DNA of 64,000 bases from Entomortierella parvispora. Taxonomy: Eukaryota > Mortierellomycota > Mortierellomycetes > Mortierellales > Mortierellaceae. The number at the start of each line of letters is the position of its first letter. Position 1 is the stretch's first letter. Below are positions 60,567 to 64,000 of this stretch, piece by piece. Position numbers and translations under genes: made by a program. Location of the stretch: the NCBI GenBank assembly GCA_963573315.1, contig OY752146.1:434001-498000 (forward strand), given 5' to 3'. The notes under the pieces were generated by a model, which was not told the DNA's origin, did no database searches, and was given only the letters and a program-made list of their open reading frames with translations.

Positions 60567-61306
60567 ATGATGTCCAAGGCTCTACTGGTGTCCATGACCT
60601 CGCTTGCCTACATCACAGCTATCATCCCGCCCAAAGCCTCCCATCCAGAAGCGCTGGACTTTGCCAAGTCGGAAAATTCAAATCATGGCATAATGGTACC
60701 ACCCTTACATATTGGCAGCAATCAATGCGCTAGAGACTGGACTCTACCTGATGCTGATGACGCGAGACAGTGCGCCGCTCCTAAAGCGCGGAGATGGAAG
60801 GGGGGCTATTGATGCAATTGGGCAGTTGCAAGTATTGAAGCCCTGGCATGTGATCATTGCATTCGTCGGCATCACAGGCTGTGTCTTGCGGAGGGCAGCC
60901 TTTGCAGCGTTGGGCTGGTTCTTTACGGTAAGCTCACAGTCATCCAGTATCCTCTTTGTTACCGTTTTTTCAAGTCTTATTCTCTTATTTTCGCATTCTC
61001 TCCCTCAATCGCGCAAGAAGGGCCAAGTTTTAGAGTGACATGGGTAAGCACGCGATTCTATTACTGAGCGTCCCAGCCATCTTTGCAATGCAACATTCGG
61101 TTAGACTGTTTCCTTCGAACCGTTCGGTCTTGCCAATCTACTTTTGGAATTATGGACTAACAGGACTTGTACAGTATGACGGAACAAGCTTTTATTATGA
61201 ACACACAGCACATGAAATAATTATCGATGTAGATGATGAAGGAAGGCGGATGATGAGTTCATTGATGGAGAAGACAGGTCATGAAGAGATTAAAAAGGAA
61301 TATTAA
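60567..61306 (+). pseudogene. Isoprenylcysteine O-methyltransferase-like gene, frameshifted and truncated
   Basis: The N-terminal part (MMSKALLVSMTSLAYITAI, PPKASHPEALDFAKSE) and, one frame over after about 60700, YILAAINALETGLYLMLMTR, then VIIAFVGITGCVLRRAAFAALGWFFT, follow the order of fungal ICMT-like membrane methyltransferases: an N-terminal helix, helices, and ALGRFFT before the catalytic domain. The two parts are out of frame by one base. After WFFT a GTAAGC donor follows, but the downstream exon does not show the expected SAM-binding HPxYxG region. It runs into FRVTW and then unrelated sequence ending at 61306. ICMT methylates C-terminal prenylcysteines in the ER membrane. This copy appears non-functional, and the assignment is moderate. 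Confidence 0.45.
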
Positions 61307-61378
61307 ATCCACCCAAGGGCTGCCACGATCCGTCTTGGAAGCCCGATAGTAGAGGACAAAGGAAATGGGACCGTCGAA

Positions 61379-64000
61379 CTAGACTGCCAATGATGTCGAA
61401 GGCAACGGTGTGGCAGCAGAGGTTGGGGATGGCGACGGCGGCAAAGTTGTACTAGCCGCCGTAGTCACTGTTGGTGAGGGGGCACTTGTGGTTGCAGTTG
61501 CGGCCGCAGTCGCAGATGGCGTAGGTTGGACGGTCGGGACTGTCGAAGACGTAGGGGTGGGATCCAAAAGATTTTGGAAGAACGTAACAAAGGCTTGTAT
61601 GAAGTCGGGTCCTGTGGTGAGCGTGGTCGTACAAATGGATGCTCCTGTCATGGCATCCTGTGGATCAGCGTACCAATTCATGCAACCCCAATCGGGACTT
61701 CTTGCAGTGGGATCGTCGCCAAGCAAAACCATGGGTGTGAACTCGGGGAACATGTTCGTTGACCCATTAGCTGCAGCGTTTGCCATTCCGGTGATATCCG
61801 CAGGTTGCAGATTGGCATTGTTTTCAAACTGCATCTTCATTGACACTGTCCGTGACGTCGTGTCATTAGCCTCGAAAATAATGGGGAAAGAGCTGGGATC
61901 TGGATACCAAGTCGCGACTTCTCTCAAAGAACCGTCCGTAGAGATGATCTGGAAATAATCCGTGACGCCAATCACGCTGGCGTCAGGAATGAAACTTAAA
62001 ATCTGCAGTCTCAGTCCGGGGTATGGGTTGGAAAGTTGGACCTCCATGTCGAAAATGCCATCAGTGGCTGTCGTTGGAAGCACCTTTGGAGTCCAAACTG
62101 GAGTGTAAGGAGGAACCAAGTTCGTTGGAGTTTGCATGTTAACATAGACAGAGGTTCTCAGATCAAGCAATCCGGCTGACAAAGCAACGTTTGACGAGGT
62201 ACCGGGGTATCCGTAAAGATAAGCGGTGACGGGCTGACTGAACATGATTGTAGAAAACGTCGAGCTGGCAGGGTACAGGCCTTGGTCCATATCCAACTCT
62301 GATATGACAACATTATCCCCGGGAGCCAGAATCAGGTTTTGGAGGCTCGCAACGCCGATCTGATTCGCTGGGGTATAGTCCATTCCTGCATACAGGCTCA
62401 TGTTCCCAATGTTCAGTGTGAGCTTGCTGGGGTTGTGAATGTTCATCTCAGTGAACGCTTGCAAAATGAGACCATTGGCACCAAAGGAGATGGCGATGTC
62501 CGGAAAAGCGACGAATGTAATGTTCTGGAGACCTTGAAGACCGTCCAAGTTTGTCGTGATATCCAATGCAATGCCTTTGACCTCGATTGTACCGAGAGAA
62601 CTCAAGTCCAGCTTAGCATTTGCGGTCCCTTTCAGACCGAGCGAGTATTGTGTGGTATTGGTCAATTCACCAATAAATTGTTCGTAGATCGCGTGTGATC
62701 CATCGGAGACGACAAGGGTTCCATTGTCTGGTGTTGTGCATGTCACGCTGTTTCCGGTGGCGACTGCGGGGGCGTAATCAGTGCTCAACAATCCAACCTC
62801 TTGTCCATGCTGATCGAGGACCATGACGTTCTGACTCAACGCGATAACAGGCGCTCCATTTTTGAAGGGAAGATTGGTAACTGCTGTGATGGTCGAAATG
62901 GCACCAGGTGACCACGTGCAGCTATCGCATGAAAAGTCCATAGTCATGGCATCAATGCTCACGCTCTCAATTGGCGGGTCCGTCAGAGGAGGCAGAGAAG
63001 TCGACAAAAGCAGAGACTTGATGGCAGTATCGAGCCACGAGATGCCTGGTGCGCCAACACCTTGAGCCTGCAATGGCGTGGCTACTCCTGTCACTGCGTT
63101 GGTGAAGATTCCTTCAAGGTAAGGAACCATGTTTCCATTGCCGGCCGCGATGGTAGCATTCAATGAAAAGTCGGAGCTCGAATGGGGAATGAGCGTCAGG
63201 CCAGCTGCAACTGCTGGTCCGAGGACTGTGCCTTGAAACTCGGTGTTAAACTGCGACAATGGGATGGTCATGCCGATTGTTGAGGGGTTGTCGATCGTGG
63301 CGCCAATAAGCATGTGGAGTCCGACGTCATCGATCGACTCGATCACGTATCCGGGATTCAAGACGAGACCAGCCAGCTTGTTGAAACCATCGAGCGTGAC
63401 AGTCTTGGTCATGGACACACCGGGGATCGGGACGCCCATGGCATTCACAACCACATCTGTAGTCGATATTGTCCAGTCAAACTGCGCATTGTTGAGGGCA
63501 AACACTGTGAATTCAGTGTAGGCGTCAATGTCCGAGATAGTAAACTCAACTCCAGTCAAATTAAGAGTAGCACCCTCATCGGCAGTGGCAGTGACCGTGG
63601 GCATCATCATCGAACCAATGGTCTTGCCGCCATAGGCAACGGCAACAGGGCTGGGGAACACAATCTGGGCATCCAGTGGACCAGTGTTGGCGATAGCACC
63701 GTTGATGTCGGTCTGGAAGCTGGTGTCTGAAGGCGAGATAAGCTTAATGGATTCAAACTGAAGGACGGATCCATCAACCAAGACTTGAGCAATAGGGGTG
63801 CCGACAATGGGAATCAGCTTCAACAAGGAGGCATCTGTGGCAGTGGCTACTCCAGTCTGAGTGTAAGGAATGGTGACTTGGTAATCTCCAACCTTGACGG
63901 TGGTAGTCATGGTGATGTCAACCTCGAGACCGGCCATGGCCTTTAGAGTGAAATCGGCAACATTGAATCCAACAAAGAGACTGGCTGGAGGCTTGCCACC
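61379..64000 (-). CDS. Large DUF3712 (LEA-like beta-sandwich) protein, N-terminus beyond the window
   Basis: The frame is open from the right edge (residues GGKPPASLFVGFNVADFTLK precede the first internal Met at 63937) to a TAG at 61379, giving at least 873 residues. It contains repeated beta-rich modules, for example LTGVEFTISDIDAYTEFTVF and VEVKGIALDITTNLDGLQGL, with recurrent TxxxxxNPSxxxxxIG-type strands. These fit the fungal DUF3712 family (LEA14-like immunoglobulin-fold repeats). Members usually have a short cytosolic N-terminus, one transmembrane helix and a long external part; here the N-terminal part is missing. The C-terminus is a Ser/Thr/Pro/Ala-rich stalk (from about 61530 down) typical of glycosylated cell-surface proteins. 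Function unknown; probably wall- or membrane-associated. Confidence 0.8.
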   Translation of the reverse strand, partial: GGKPPASLFVGFNVADFTLKAMAGLEVDITMTTTVKVGDYQVTIPYTQTGVATATDASLLKLIPIVGTPIAQVLVDGSVLQFESIKLISPSDTSFQTDINGAIANTGPLDAQIVFPSPVAVAYGGKTIGSMMMPTVTATADEGATLNLTGVEFTISDIDAYTEFTVFALNNAQFDWTISTTDVVVNAMGVPIPGVSMTKTVTLDGFNKLAGLVLNPGYVIESIDDVGLHMLIGATIDNPSTIGMTIPLSQFNTEFQGTVLGPAVAAGLTLIPHSSSDFSLNATIAAGNGNMVPYLEGIFTNAVTGVATPLQAQGVGAPGISWLDTAIKSLLLSTSLPPLTDPPIESVSIDAMTMDFSCDSCTWSPGAISTITAVTNLPFKNGAPVIALSQNVMVLDQHGQEVGLLSTDYAPAVATGNSVTCTTPDNGTLVVSDGSHAIYEQFIGELTNTTQYSLGLKGTANAKLDLSSLGTIEVKGIALDITTNLDGLQGLQNITFVAFPDIAISFGANGLILQAFTEMNIHNPSKLTLNIGNMSLYAGMDYTPANQIGVASLQNLILAPGDNVVISELDMDQGLYPASSTFSTIMFSQPVTAYLYGYPGTSSNVALSAGLLDLRTSVYVNMQTPTNLVPPYTPVWTPKVLPTTATDGIFDMEVQLSNPYPGLRLQILSFIPDASVIGVTDYFQIISTDGSLREVATWYPDPSSFPIIFEANDTTSRTVSMKMQFENNANLQPADITGMANAAANGSTNMFPEFTPMVLLGDDPTARSPDWGCMNWYADPQDAMTGASICTTTLTTGPDFIQAFVTFFQNLLDPTPTSSTVPTVQPTPSATAAATATTSAPSPTVTTAASTTLPPSPSPTSAATPLPSTSLAV

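Overview
The window looks like nuclear DNA of a filamentous fungus, most likely from Mortierellomycota (Mortierella/Linnemannia-like). This rests on short spliceosomal introns (GTAAGT/GTATGT donors, CTAAC-type branch sites), a Crinkler-type N-domain, a NACHT protein with ARM-like and HEAT repeats, a DUF3712 protein, small secreted cysteine-rich proteins, and chromodomain Ty3 and DIRS-type retroelements. The genus is inferred, not proven. No rRNA, tRNA or CRISPR array was recognised.

Layout. 1-8 kb: an F-box/leucine-rich gene running off the left edge, a nine-exon gene of disordered modules, a tandem repeat, an orphan Crinkler N-domain, a decayed LINE ORF1 and a WW-domain protein. 9-16 kb: a NACHT protein with a premature stop in its HEAT repeats, a DUF2278 protein, a short tandem array and gene fragments. 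17-26 kb: a decayed SANT-like gene, then a nest of DIRS sequences: an old DIRS-B gag relic, a DIRS-A coding core between two 968-bp inverted arms, and a young DIRS-B end. 26-31 kb: a tiny hydrophobic-protein gene whose start codon is split by an intron, and a small secreted repeat protein. 31.4-35.7 kb: a structurally complete DIRS element (DIRS-B) with inverted terminal repeats and an internal complementary region, sitting in the middle of a short palindrome. 36-43 kb: a Ty3 chromovirus with identical 170-bp LTRs and a 5-bp target duplication, inserted in a broken gene. 43-50 kb: a secreted cysteine-rich protein, two copies of a 1-kb repeat block flanking a berberine-bridge-type FAD oxidase, and fragments of host genes. 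50.8-53.9 kb: a decayed third DIRS. 55-64 kb: small secreted proteins (one with a ten-cysteine colipase/prokineticin-like spacing and possible 3-nt microexons), an ORF1-only LINE-type retrocopy with poly(A) and a 13-bp target duplication, a broken isoprenylcysteine methyltransferase-like gene, and a large DUF3712 protein running off the right edge.

Overall this is a transposon-rich accessory region in which effector-like and innate-immunity-like genes lie among several retroelement classes. The host genes do not form an evident pathway. The most interesting signals are the two DIRS elements at palindrome centres, the ORF1-only retroposon, the split start codon and the candidate microexons.
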